Below are positions 1-14,600 of a stretch of DNA of 64,000 nucleotides, one piece after another. A program made the translations under genes and the position numbers. Numbering within the stretch: position 1 is the stretch's first letter; each line of letters begins with the position of its first letter. The notes under the pieces are model-generated. The model searched no databases. It had not been told where the DNA came from and saw only the letters and a list, made by a program, of their open reading frames with translations. The stretch covers positions 1 to 64,000 of the forward strand of contig CAMPDV010002010.1 in NCBI GenBank assembly GCA_946699065.1. Direction: 5' to 3'. This DNA is from Loxodes magnus (Eukaryota; Ciliophora; Karyorelictea; Loxodida; Loxodidae).

Positions 1-1687
1 AGCCTAACTAAGAATGGCTTTAATTTTAATTTGCTAGTAGATTAATAAATTAGACTATTAAATTTAAAAAGTTTATATTGATTACTCTAATAAAGCTACT
101 TTATCCTGATTATTATAAATTGCTTTAGCGAATATAGGAAATAAAGAAATTCTAAATGTTATATAATAGTGTGTATGCTTATATATTTACCTATAGCTTA
201 ATTATCTTGATATATGATATGAGACCATAAAGTTACATTTAAAATAATAGAATTAAATTTATTAGCTAAGGTTTTTAAACTATTAGCTACTAAATAATTC
301 TGTTTTGCTTATAAACTAATATCTAAAACTAACTTGATAATTTAAAGAGAGTCTTGTAAGTTTATTAACTCTCATTTGTATATTTTTATAATGAAAACAT
401 AAGAGTTTATAACTAATTATATGATATATATAGCTAATATATCTCTAGCCAAGTATATTTATCTCATTTGTTGTGAGATTAAAATTTATATTTATTATGA
501 AAAGCTTTCAGGTTTCTAATTTTTTAGCTTAGATGCATTTTAATCCAGCTATCTATAAAAAACAATATGCATTTTTAATTTATTTATTCTGAACTAGACT
601 TTTCCTCCTAATATTTGAATTTTAATATTATTGACTAGCATTCTACTTGTAAATTTATAAAAAGGCCAAAAGTTAAAATTATCCAGTTACTTCAAGATTA
701 AATATAGCTATCAACATTATAATTATACTAAAATGATATATTTAGTTAGATTAGAAAGATATATAAGGATCTAACATCCTATTAAATCTTTTAACCTTTA
801 CTACACTTTTCCTCTAATATCAGAGTTGAAAAATTAGATTTATACTTTGAAAGTTTCTATTTGACAATTAAAGTTCTTTGTTATTAAATGAATGCATATA
901 GATTTTTGGTATATGAGGGAAAATAATAATAGTTATTGAGCAAACTAAAAGGTAAATAAACTATTAATATTATTCAAAGGCTTTAGATTGCTCAAACCAA
1001 ATTTTATACAGAATAAAATCTATCTTTTCTGTTAATAGGCTTAAGCATTTGAAAGTAAACGAGAGATAAAAGAAATATCTAGAAGTTTATATCAATTATC
1101 TAAAATTAAATCTTCTAGTTAAAAATGTTGGATAATTAAATTAGCAAAATTAACAGAATAAACCAAGTAATAAATTAAGTAAATAGCATCGATAATTTTT
1201 TACCTATTCATTTAATGCGAAAAATAAAAATAAATAGATCAATAAAATTGTAGAAAAAAGCTAACCTTTTGATTCAAAATTAACCACATTCAATTTACTT
1301 TCATAGTCAAGATCAAAACATAATAAATTATAAATATTAGATAGAATGTTACTTTCTCATATTGCAAAAGCTAAAAGAAATAGATTTGATTTAAACAATA
1401 ATTTCCATAAATAAGCTAAAGAAATATATAAGCATAATTTATAAAGTTTTAGCAATGTATAAATAATTAAATACAAGTTCAATAATAAAAATTAGGTAAA
1501 CCTTTGAATGGTAGGGGTTAAACATATCTCTAGTTATTAAAAAATTTGGATATTTACTTAAATCTAAAGATTTATCTACAACTTTGAATGTTTTATTAAT
1601 CTGGGATTTTTTAAATTAATAATGTAAAGTAGAAGCCTATTTAATTTAATTTATTATAAATTCTTTTAAAACTTAGTACTTTATAAA
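1..1687. other. A+T-rich intergenic DNA, no gene recognised
   Basis: I see no protein, tRNA or repeat that I recognise here. Because TAA, TAG and TGA can all be sense codons in this organism, open frames alone carry no weight, and no frame shows family-like composition. Confidence 0.6.
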
Positions 1688-4600
1688 ATGGCAAGGCTAT
1701 TCTTACCATTTTAGCTTTTATTTTTAGTTTTGATACTTCGAGCTTGAAAAATAGTTTACCTTTATGATAAAAGAGATGATAATAACTTAGATTTACTTAT
1801 TAAATAATAGGTTAGTTATTTATTGAAATAGACTTATGAGAGTTTCCGTAAAGATAATTATCTTTTATATATCTAACTTTTAGAAATAACTCTAAATAAC
1901 TATACAATGAATCATCTTTTGGATCTTACTTAGCAATGAAAATAAGAACATTTGGATATTATAGTAGATATGACTAGCAGTATTCAGATCTCTTAATTAA
2001 TTTCCATTTTTTCGAGTTAAAACTCAATTATTCATTTAGTAGCCAAAGAATAAAGAAGCAACCAATTTAAATTGGGTCAGTTCTCTCATTATATACTTCC
2101 TAGCACTGAATCGCTATCAGGAATAATTATTAATTTCCTAGATTAATTTAACTGATCATCGATGGGCTATTTTGCAGATTAATTTTCTACAAAAGAACCT
2201 GAGCTAATGCAAGAAAAATTAAGGAATATGGTATATTTATGAATGGTCCCTGATTTTAGTAATTAAAATTTGCAGTTCGCCATTATTACGAATGAAGTTT
2301 AAGTAAAAGGAATTTCCAAGTTTTATAGCAATATCCAGTATAACTTCGATACTTTTATACAGCAATTCTTAAAAAAGAAATTCAAAACTAAAGCTTTCAT
2401 TATGGATTTTAAGAATTCCTGACAAATTTGAAATTTAACTACCAAATATAACTTAAATGGGTTTATTGGTTTCAACTTTGGATAAAAAATAACTAAAAGC
2501 TTCTAAGAGTATTAGCTTTATTGCTTAGAAGAAGTGTTATAGCAAATATTTGATTTTTACCATGAAAATAGTTATATTAATAATGACCAAACAAATTAGA
2601 TAATAAACAAGGTACTTTCTAATTAATTTCGCAGTCTTTAATCTTGAATGTGCAATTAGATAAGGTAAAGGTAGTAGGAACTGTAAATATTACTTCAATT
2701 CATATTGATGAATAAATAGTTTGGCCTGATGGGACTACAAATATTCCTGATAATAGCTTAATTTAAATACCAATAAGTATGGTCTCTGATCCTAAAAATC
2801 CTGATGGAAAAGAAGTTTAGTGAGTTTAGTATTACTATTAAGGGAGAGAATTTGGGGTTATTTATGTTAACAATCTAAGTGACTTGCTACCATATTATCA
2901 ATTTCAAGTAACTAGATTATATACAGGAGCAGAATATTTCAATTATGATTACGTTTATAGAGAATGAAGCATAAAAAAGAATGATTATGGACTCATTCAT
3001 TTTATGCCAGAGACTAGTGCTAACTCTATTAAACTTTACCATTTCTTCGAATCGCAAAATTTTACAGTCCCTTGTACTTCTGGTGGTAACTCAGCTCCTA
3101 TGCTGTCGGATAAATTAAAGTTTCCTTTCTTTGTTAGAAGCATCCAATCTGAAGCTTACTCAGCTGTTTTAGCTGCGTGGACATGCTATTTTCAGGGATG
3201 AAAATCAGTAGGAGTAATTTTTCAAAATAACTCTTGGGCAGAAGGAGTTTACGAGTATTTAATAAAGGAATTGAGTCACTACAAAATAAGCATCGTTAAT
3301 GAAGAAAGACAAGTTGGGGAAATAAAAACTGAAAATAGTATCTATTGATAAGATATAGTGTAAAAAATATATAAATAGACAAGAATCGTACTTATCATCA
3401 CCTACTAAGATGATATTAAGTTTATTCTAAAACACTTTTATGATCTTGGAGCAAGAGAAGGAGATCTGTAGTTTATCGCTTTTTCCTGGCTAACTTAAAA
3501 TTTAATTGAGTAAGGTGAAGAAATATACAAAATATAAACTGTAACTAAGGGGACTATCGAATATTTTCCTATAGGATAAATTGGAGAATTTGGTTAGAAA
3601 ATATTGGAATTAAGTAAAAAGTATTTCACAACCTAGATAGCAAACAATTCTCTTATTGAGTTCGATTCCATTTTACTAGGAGCTCACACATTTAAAAATT
3701 TAATAAGCTCAGGGTAAAATTATACCGATATAAACAATATAATCAAAGAAATGAGGAATGTTAAATTCATTGGAACTACTGGAAAAGTTAGTATTGATTC
3801 TTCCTCAAATGATAGAGAAAGTAATGCTTGATCTATTATTAATTACCGCAAAGATGAATAAGGACTATGAAAAGTTTAAAATATAGGATATTATTGTGTC
3901 ACTTGTAGTGTCATTTTTGACTTTAAATCTCCTTTCATGTGAGGAGATGGAAGTACAGGAGCATATGACTATATTTGGCGCTTATCCTGTCCTTTTAAGG
4001 AAAGAGATAAAAAGGAATTCAGAAACGGAAAAAATAATAAAATATGTGGTATCTTTTGTGATGCTTTCTCTAGTAATTATAGTTTCATTCTGCGAGATTA
4101 AATTAGAAAGTAATTATAAATTTATTAGACTAGATAGATGTTTAGTAATGTCTAGTTGAGATTTCATTTATATTTTTACATCTAGTTTTGTACTTTTTAT
4201 AAATCATTTCTGTAGGTCCAGATATATCAGAGTATGGTTTCACAGCAGAATTTATAACGAGTTGTGCTAAATTAGATTTCGTAAACATTTTTTGAGTTTC
4301 AAATAATAGATAATATTCTAACTAATTAGTAGCATGTACTGTAACTTTTATTTGGATTCTCTGCTTTTTTTCCACAATTTTGAAACTCGAATTCTAGAAA
4401 AGATAATTTTTTTTAGTTTATAGGAAGTTTTTCTTATTACTTTGGACCATTTTTGGCTTATAGTTTTTACCTTCCTCTTAACTGAAATTTTATGGATTTA
4501 TTTATTTGCTTGGAAGGAGTAGATAAGAATAAAAGTGGTAACTTAGAGTATTAAGAATCTTTCCATTACAAAGATTGCAATTGAGAATGTTGATAAGGAA

Positions 4601-5595
4601 GTCACCTTTTATTCGTTGTAATATGCTCTTTCTGCTTTTTTGCATATACAATTTTTGGAACTTAAACAGTTCTGATATGACAAGAATTATACGGATACGT
4701 TATGAAAATAAAGTATGAAAAGAATTATTTAGTTGGGTATAGAGTATTTTAGATGATTTTAGTTACATTTAACTTAATGTTCCAGAATCATTAATTTGCG
4801 TATTCTGTTATTTACCTATTAATCTTGGTAATATTGTTTTACTATACTTACAAATCTTGGCCTTGCTCTTATCCAAAAGTGAATGTATGAATACTAATCC
4901 TTCTCAGCTGCAATATAAATCACGCCATTATTCAAATTTTTAGAATAAGTCTATCTAGTCTTGTCATAGACATAAGAATATGAATAATATTATTCATATT
5001 TGGATGTCTTATAAGTATTTTGGTAGGCTACAAATTTTAGAGAAAATATCAAACTTTGCTAACAATTTTCGAGCTAGATGAAACTTATTTATTTAGATGG
5101 GTATTTTAATTAAAGAAAAACGATCACTTAATGCATCATTACATTAATAACTAATTCCTTTATCTCAATTTTAGAAAATTTCAAGCTTAGAAATAACTAA
5201 CCAAAGAAAACTTTCTATTCGACTAGAAGAACTTTTCTCTATAGACCTATTTGCAGCATAATGTTTTTGGTAATAATAGTAACTTGTTCTTATATTATTT
5301 AAACGAAGATTCAATTTCATTTTAGGATAGTTCCATAAAAGAGGAATTTAAAATACAGACATAACCTCAAGAAGATATTGAAGAATAAAAATCTCACAAG
5401 AAGGTAGATATTTCAGTATCCTTAACTCACAATCCATTTTCTAACGATGAAAGTATCTTTTTCAAAAAACCTTTTTATAAGTCAGACAATTAAGCAATTT
5501 AATTTTAATAAATCTCAAGCAAAGAGGAACTAACTATCATTTAGTTCTATAAAGAAGAAGAGAATAAAGAAGAGAAAAAGGCAGCAGAAGATTGA
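1688..5595 (+). pseudogene. Decayed copy of the LIVBP/ANF-receptor-like multi-pass receptor family (copy A)
   Basis: The ATG at 1688 opens a signal peptide (MARLFLPFQLLFLVLILRA), followed by the family's extracellular ligand-binding region, which includes FPFFVRSIQSEAYSAVLAA. That motif resembles the second LIVBP lobe of class C GPCRs. The C-terminal half has about nine hydrophobic segments and an EF-hand-type loop at 4522-4557 (DKNKSGNLEYQE), then a long charged tail ending at TGA 5593-5595. Compared with the intact paralogues, the reading frame changes near 2635, 4020, 4165 and 4410, the last in a T run. It is therefore a pseudogene, or an intact gene carrying assembly indels in homopolymers. 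The later half after 4410 reads cleanly. It is the most divergent copy together with that at 48339-51796. Confidence 0.75.
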
Positions 5596-8500
5596 ATTTT
5601 TTTTAATTATGAGTTTATAATTAAAAGTATAAATTAAATAGCTTTAATATCTTTAATTTTATTACCATTATTCAACTATAATCTAATTTACATAATCTTT
5701 TACAAAAAAAATACAAATCGCTTACATTAATTAAATCGTAAATAATTATTTGCTCATTTTACAATGTTTACATTGAATAATTAAAAGCTAATTTCAACCT
5801 TTATTTAACAAAGTTGCTTTTTAAGAAACAATTAGTTTAAAAAATTGTAAAAAGCTTTAGAAAGTTAAAATTTTGCATATAATTATAATATCTAAATTGA
5901 AAAATAATGAATTAGATTCTCACTTTATAGACTAAATTGATTTAAATAAAATTTAATTAAAATAATTAAAATTAATAAATAAGCAATATAAGTTATTATG
6001 GCTTGTCTATTTGTAAATAAAAGTTTATAATATTAAAATTATTCTTATTTAAAATTTATATTCTAGAAAATAAATAAATTAATTAAGAATTGCAAGTATA
6101 AAATATTTTACTTTATATAAATAATTAATCAGGTATAATTTATTTTACATTAACTTTATAACTTTAGTTTATAATCCAATTTAAAAACTAATAAAAATAT
6201 AAATAAACATTCTAGAAAAATAAGCAAAAAGATTAGATATTGCTTATCTTTTAATTATTCTTTTATAAATTTTTTCCAAATAATCTTACAAAAAATTGTA
6301 ACAAAATAAAAATATAAGCATATTTAAGTTTAGTCACTAAATATTTTAAATGATATATTTTAATCTCTAAATAAAATTAATTTATAATAAATAATATGCT
6401 AATTTTATGATTAGTAAAAATTAACTATTTAAAAATCTTAATTAATTATATCTTATTTTATATTATTTTATATTATTTCATATTTAAAATTAAGAAAATT
6501 TAAATAATTACTTTTTTATTTTTTGTTTATTTAAATAAAATATTTAAAATCCATTATTTTATAATATTAGTTTATTTGATAAAATCATATTCATTCAAAG
6601 AAAATTTTAATTAAAATATTAGGTGATAACTTTATTGCTTAAAAATAATTTTATATTTATATTTTTATAAAATTAAGTAAAAATTAAAATTTATTTAAAG
6701 AGAAAATTGATATTCTTAAGATTACACAGAAAAGATAGAATAGATAAATATTTATTTATAGTAATTTAGTTTTAGTTTTATTAATAAATCTATAAAATTT
6801 TCACATAAACAATGTTTTATTCCTAATATATATTAGCCTTAATAGGTCAATTTCTGAAAATAAAGTTATAAAATAATATAATTTATTATTAATCATTAAA
6901 TAATTATTCTTACTTCGGCTTAATTAAAGTTTTAAAAGTATGGAATTTCCTCTCCTGCATTTTCTATCTTTGCATTTAATTTTCTTTTACTTTCCTCCTT
7001 TTTATATTCAGAGCTAAGAATCAGTTTTTTCTTTCAAATTTTCCCAATTTTCGAGTGCCAGAATTGAAGTTAATCTCAGTTGGAGGATTGCTCCTTCCTA
7101 TTTAAAATAATTGATAATAAGAGACAAAACTACAATTTAAATGATAGTGTATATTTGGATAATATTTAAGATAGAAATGTCAAAATATTAATATTAAAAT
7201 AGAAATTAAAATCATTATTTGATAAGCTAAATTATAGCTGAGTAAAAAATTAGTTTCATCAATGGATAAAAGAAAAAATAAAAGTATGCAAGAAAAATAA
7301 ATTTTATATTTTAGCCACCGTTTGTTTAAAACCTTAGGAAATATAACTAGTTATATCTTAAATGAAATTTAAAGAATTGTGTAATAAGAAATAAAGTAAG
7401 GAAATCTTATAAACTTATATCTTTAAAATAGTGGATAGTACCTTTCCAATAATTATAACTAATTGGTTTATTAAATTATTTTGAATATCATAGTAACTAG
7501 ATATTGAGTGAGGTATAACTCAGTTACTCTTTTATTTTTTCATAATTAAGAAATTAGAAAGTTATCTAGGCATATGATACACAAAATTAAAGTATTGAGT
7601 AGAAAAAGTAAACTCAAAAATTCGAACAAAAGACAATCACAAATTTGAAAATCACAAAAAGAAAATATTTTGCCCTTTTGAGTATTTATGTCTACTACCA
7701 ATTAAGAACTTTATATATAGTGTAATTAAGCTTTAATAATATTAATTTAATTATTATATAAAATTTCCCATACATGAAAAGTTCTTCTGATATATAACAA
7801 CAACAAAAATAATTGATATAGCTTTATCTCTTTCGAAAATTATAAAATTCTTAAATTAGCTTAGTATTTAAATTAAATTTTCTTAACTAAAGATATATTA
7901 AAATGAAGGAATATCATTAAAAAAGTTTAAATCTTTATTTAAAACTTGAGTAATTTCCGCAGCTAAAGTAATTTATGCTGTCGAAAAACTTGCTGTATTA
8001 TTTTTTAAATTAAATAAGCAAAAATAATTATTAGTGCTTATACATCTATAACCCTGATTTATCTAACTAATAACACTTAAAAATAACATAAAATTATCAT
8101 AATTTATGAATGATACCTTATACATCTTTTTTATTACCTTTTAGATTATCTTTATTGTTATAAAATGATATCCATAAACTTTTGACTTAATAACACTCAA
8201 GCAAATAAAGATTTTAACCTTTAAAGAATCATTAAATAGATAAAAAAGGAGGAATATCCACTTTCTTTCTTTTTAGTATATAAGAACTTAATTTTTCTTA
8301 TTTTATAGATGAGATTTTATTTATATGATCTATAACATGTTACATAAATTAGATGTATACTAAATAGAAAGCTAGACAAGTAGGAAGCTTATTAAATAAA
8401 TTAATGGATACTCAGTTGATTAATATTTATCTCTACTAAAACACTAGACTAACTTGCTCATTTATTAACTAGAATTCAAATTTTTTATGCCAAAGCACTT

Positions 8501-11500
8501 AATCTTCCAAAGAAATGAGAATTAGCCTTTTTTGAGTAGTGTAGTAAATTAAATCAAACAACAATTACAAATCTATATAAATTTTTCTTAAGCTTAACTA
8601 TGAATTTTAAAGGCAAAAAGAGATCCTATTTAATCACATGATTAGAAACTAGTTATTATAATCAGACTCTCTAGTTTATATATTAGTTCAAATGTAAAAA
8701 ATTGTAATTATATTGTAAAAATAGATTTTGAATCTAACTATCACGAAATAAGCTTGAACAAAAGTATCTTTACAGCATTAAATTAACTTCTAAGATTTTT
8801 CAAAACAAAAATAAAAAATTCTAGATAAATTATCTATCTTAGTAGCATAGTTTGAGCATGATAGAAATATGTTTTAGAATTTAGTAAATTAAGAAAATAG
8901 GGAAAATAATTAATTTTAAGGATATAATTTATTTAACAATATTTCTTTTCAAATTTTTAAATTATTAAATTTCTAATTATCAAGGAATTCTCAATTAATA
9001 AGTATATAAAGCAAGATTTTCTAAAGATGAATTTGCTATATTTATTTAGTCACTAGTAAAATAATATATGCAAAGGCTTGATAAAAGCAGTAGTTAAAAT
9101 TTAATCTTTGTGTGATTGTATGGAGAAATAATTACATAAGGTATAAAGTTTATATTATTCAAATTTGCAAGAATTAAGCTTATTTGAAAGTGCCAATCTA
9201 ATAATTTTTACCAACGAAAAATTAAATTTTAGTTCACTTTTTTAAGATAAAAAGAGAAAATAATTTCTAATCACTTAGTTAAATCTAGATTTTCTTATCT
9301 TAATGAAAAGCTAAATGTAAAATACTAAGACTTTTAAAACTAGGCAAATAAACAATTTTTAATCATATAAACAATTTAATTTAATCTTTATCTCTTTCCG
9401 TTGATTTCTTTATAAGATTAAGAAAAATAAATAGCTTTTTTATATATCTTCAAGTTTAAAGAATTAAGGTTATTTTTAGAATTATAGTTTAGTTTCAATT
9501 ACGATTACTAGGGATTAAAAAATAAAGAGCTTGCATAATTTCTAAATTAAAGATTTATTTACTATTAAACTAATAATTTTTCCTTCTTACTACCAACTTA
9601 AAAAAATGGTTGTAGCATAGATATTAAAATAATAATAAGTATACTCACTTTATACATTTATACCAACTCTATATATACATAGGTTATTTATTTTAAAATA
9701 TAATCCATATATCATAATAATTTGGAATAATCAGTCTAATAATGTTTAAGGTATCTTCTATTTATATTATTAGTTATTTGATATGGTTATGTGAAATAAA
9801 ACTGATTAATAGCTTATTAATTAATTTAAAATAGAAAACAATTCTATTTTATACAACTTAAAATAGGTTTTTCTTAGCTTAATTATATAAAGATTTTGAT
9901 AGAGTAAGTTTAAAAATTAATAGCAATAATACCTAATAAATATAATTAATAGCTAAGCATAGAGGTATCTACTATATATAATTAACTAAATTATTTAAAT
10001 AATAAATTTATATTTCTTAATAAAGTTAGCATACTTATTTGTCTAATAGAAATAACTTAGTTTCTGGAATAATTAAAAGTTTCTATTAATCAATACTTAC
10101 AGTAAAGTTGATTTCTTTTTTAGGTTTGCATAGCTTTAACCTATATCATAGGTTTATTTTAATTAATTGTTGCTTGGTTTTATTTTAGAAATTGTAGATT
10201 TAATAAATCCTATACAGTTTTATAAAAATAGTTAATTGAGAATTAGCTTTATTTAATTTCACATATCTTAGACTTTCTTATAAATATGACTAAAATTATT
10301 TAGTTAAGTCTATTTTAACTTAATAGATAAATAATTAATTTATACTATCTTTATTTCTAAAATCACAGCTTTATTATTAAATTTTATTATATTACACTCC
10401 CCATTTATATCTATTTTATTATTTAACTCCCTAATCTCATTACTATAAATGTAATACCATTTCTTAGATTTTAACCACCTTTTATAAAGCATATATTATA
10501 ACAAATAGACAAATAGAAATAAGTTAAAATAAATAAAAAGCTTATCGTTATAATTAAAGATTTACTGTCTAAAACATAATAATTAATTATAATAGCCAAA
10601 GAAATCTTCATTTAAGAATCCTAAAGTTTAATTATTTCCTTTCTTAAGAGAATCATACAGTATTACTAAATTATGGTTTAAATGTAGATAAAGCTATTCT
10701 TAAACTATTAAAGGGATATTAGGTTATAGGTTAGTTTTAATAATAATATTTCTTCTAGATATATGATAAATAAATTGTATACATTTACTATTAATTATAG
10801 ATTTCCTTACTAAATTATTTTAATTACAAGTTATTTTATTTATATAATGCTTTTAGCTAAATATTTCAAACACTAGCACTTTCTCCCTAATTTAATTCAA
10901 ATTTTTATTTTCCTACATAATTAGACTTAAAATAAAATTTCTTAGATTTATATAGATTATATGCTATACTTTATTCAGGTAAGCATATAAATATTTTCAT
11001 ATAATATAATCTCCTAATTAAAGAGTATCTAAGAATAATCTGAAAATACTTAATTAGTAAGCTAATATGATCCTAAGGATTTATAATTTGTTCATTTGAA
11101 GTTCATATAAGAAATGTGTAAAATATTTCCTAAATAAATGATTTTAAAGTTTTATCATATTTCATAGTTAAAATTTCTTTAAAATAGCTAGATAAATTTA
11201 ACAATAAGCTAGAATATTTAATATTAGCTTCCAGCAAATTAAAAATACCTATATTTATTTAGATATATATCCTAAGTATTTTCTTTTATATTAGTTACTT
11301 TGCTAGCAATTAAAATAGCTTATAAAAACATTTGGTTTATTCTTATAATTAGCATCTTACATTAAAATCTAGCTTTTCATTGCTTATTATTTACTTTAGT
11401 TTAAGATGAATCCAGAATCTTTAATGGTTTAAGTTTATTAAGTGGTTGTTTATAATAAAGACTTAATCTTATAATTTAGTAATTAAATTTTACTTATATA

Positions 11501-11645
11501 GTTATGTTTTATAGTAAAACTTAAATGTTTGAAAAGTATATTAAATGATTATAAGCTTTTTATATATTATTCCTTTATTATTTTTATAAAGTTAAGCATT
11601 TCCTTATTTTCAATTTATCTTCCCTTTATTTATTAAACTTTTATT
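5596..11645. other. Long A+T-rich intergenic region
   Basis: No gene is recognised. The only island of higher complexity is about 6940-7104, which ends in a 27-nt motif shared with 43892-43918 (listed separately). Read on the minus strand it gives GRSNPPTE, weakly like the GRG-x-HPR motif at the ends of the zinc-knuckle ORFs elsewhere in the window. It could be a 3'-end remnant of that family, at low confidence. Confidence 0.5.
7078..7104 (+). repeat. 27-nt dispersed motif with hairpin, copy 1
   Basis: This segment matches 43892-43918 at all but two positions. Its core GGAGGATTGCTCC can fold as a short stem (GGAG/CTCC). Flanking DNA is A+T-rich and largely unrelated, so the match stands out. 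It could be part of an RNA gene, a protein-binding site or a tiny retroelement 3' remnant. Confidence 0.55.
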
Positions 11646-14600
11646 TCATTTTATACATTGCATAAGAATAATCTTATTTATATGCCAATATTATTAAAGA
11701 TATAATACCAAGAGACAATTATCAGATAGATGCTATTAAGGTTAAGAACCTTAGTTACAGAGATAATTGTTTTATATATCTTATAAAAATGCAACTTAAT
11801 TTAAGTTATTAAACAATTATTAAGTTAATATCAAAGCTTATTCTTACTCCAGTGCTTTATCTGTCTATTCGTCTTCGCTCTCGCTTAAGTTTTTTATTTA
11901 TTTTTCATTTTATACATTTAAAAGTTAAAACCTTTTAATTGAGCTACTATGCTCAATATTAACTTTTAATTATTCGCTTTTTATTGAAGATGCAGCAGGA
12001 GGATATGCTTTAGAATCCCACTTTTTTTTTAATTGTTCTTCTGTTTCTTCCAGATTTATATTTTGGTTTCCTTTAATATTTTTCAAATTGCTAGTTAGCT
12101 CTGAAAGATTAATGGTTTATTATTCTTAAAATAAGAACTAGTTCTATTCATTATTTATAACGTTGTGATATAAATAAAGCTTAAGAGAAAAATTTTCTTA
12201 CTCAAACAAAAAATTTTCATCATTTAGTATCTTAAAAGCTAAGAATTATCTAAAATTAAGGAAAATAGACTGATTCATAATGTATTTAGGTAGCAAATTT
12301 TAATCTCTCTTGCATTAAAAGGTTCATCTGAATAAATAGGTTTCGTCTAACTCAAAGATAGTAATTAAGGTTTTTTATTTCAATTATAATCTAAACCCTA
12401 TTAAAACTATTAAGCTACATCCTAGCCCATTTACTAAAATATAGATATTTTTAAGAATTTCATTAGAAGTAACTTCCATTCAAATTATTTATACTATTGA
12501 AATTCAAAAATTGCAACCAAGAAAAATTAGCATTCAAGAATTTAGTTTAGGGTAGCAGCAAGGCTATGTCTTGTAAATATAGAGGAAAAGAAAAGCTAAT
12601 ATAACTAAATAAAGTGCAGCATGGACTATTTTATTCTGCCTTTCTGCTAGTAAATTCAAAGTAACTAGAATAAACTAGAACACTCTAAAGCTTATTAGTC
12701 ATTGTTTTTTGTACTTTATCTTGTTTAAGTATCCATATAGTTCTTACCACATTAGAAGAGTTTTAGTTCCTAAGATTGTATAGATAATGAAGGAAATAAA
12801 GCACATTATTACGAAAAAGAGGTGACTACCTTATCAACATTTTCAGTTACAATCTTTATAGTGAAATGACTCGGAAAATTCGAGAGATCCATTATGATTT
12901 TAGTCAAATCCTTCAACGCAGATAAATAAATCCATAAAGTTTCAGTTCAAAGGTAGGAAAAAGCTGTAAGTTAGAAACGGGCCTAAATAATAAGAAATAC
13001 TTCCAATTAAATAAAGAAATAATTTATTGGAAAACTCTAACTTTCGAATAATACTCAAAAGGCTAATTAATCACAAAGAAGCTATGACACATGCAACTAA
13101 TTGATTGGAGTATTGCTTGTTATGAGACTCTCCAAAAATATTTACGAAATCAAGTTTTGCACAGCTTACAATAAATTCTGCTAAATAACTATAATCAGAG
13201 AAGTTTGGACCAACTGAAGCGATTTGCAAAGTATATAAAAGAATATGAAAAATGTAAATAAAATCCCAACTGGACATTACAAATACTCTCTTCAGTTTAA
13301 CAAATTAATAGTCACTTCTTTTTCTTATCTCTCAAAAAGAAATTGAAATAACTAATATTAGCATGCTAAGTAAAATTACGTATTACACTATTTCGCCTTA
13401 CGTAAATGTTTATCTTTCTCTTTCTTTAAAGGGACATTCTAAATTTCAATTATCTTCAAAACTTCCTGTACTTCCATCTCCTCACATAAAAGGCTTTTCG
13501 AAATTAAAAATGACATCACATGTTAAACAATAAACTCCAATAGTTTAAATGCTTCAAATCCCTTTTTCATTTTTCCGATAGTTTTCTATGCTTCATGGCA
13601 GTGCAGATCTATCATTCGAAGTTGATTCGATACTTACTTTCCCTGTTGCTCCTATGAATTTAGTATTTCTAACTGCCTCTATGATATTTTCCTATTTCTT
13701 GTAATTTTATCCTTTATTTATCAAATTTTGCAAAGCATGAACTCCCAAAAGAAGAGCATCGAATTCTGTGAAGGCATCATTAGTTAACTGCTCGGTGTTA
13801 AAATATTCCTAAATTTACTTTTTTATACTTTACCCAAAATCTCCCTATAAATAAGCAGGAGTAAATTATATTGCTCCTTTTACTACTGCTTGAATCTTAC
13901 TTACTTCTTTGTCTTATGAAACAAAATTTTCGGTTAATCAGGAAAAAGAAATGAATAAAAAGTCTCCTTCTCTCGCCCCCTATTCATAAAACTGCTTTAT
14001 TATGATTTTGGCATCATCTTCATAAACAATAACCAAAACAACTCTAGTCTTCTAGTATATTTCCTTTACTATATCTTTTCATGATTCATTGCTAGTCTAG
14101 GACTTAATGTCGCCTACTACTCTATTTTAATTAGCTATGCTTATACTGAAGTGACTTGATTCTTTAACAAAGTAATCATATATTCCCTTTTGTCAAGCTG
14201 TATCCTAATAAATTACTCCTACTTTTGTTCATCCTTACATATAACATGTTCTTGCAACTAAAACTGCTGAATATACATCTGAAGGAATTGATCGTACAAA
14301 ATATGGATATTTTTATTTATTTGATAAATCAGGAGCTGCATTATCACCAGAGATACATGTTATAGTAAAGTTTTGCTATTCGAAAAAATGATAAAGATCT
14401 ATAGAATTAGAACTTGTTTCTGGCATGTAATGAAGCAGGCCATATTCTTACTTTTTTTACCTTCATTCTTTGGAGACATAATCATAATCAAAATACTCAG
14501 CTCCTGTAAAAATATCGGTTGATTTTAAGTGATAATAGGGCATTATGCTATTTACATTATTAACATAATAAACACCATATTCTCTACCTCAATAGTAATA

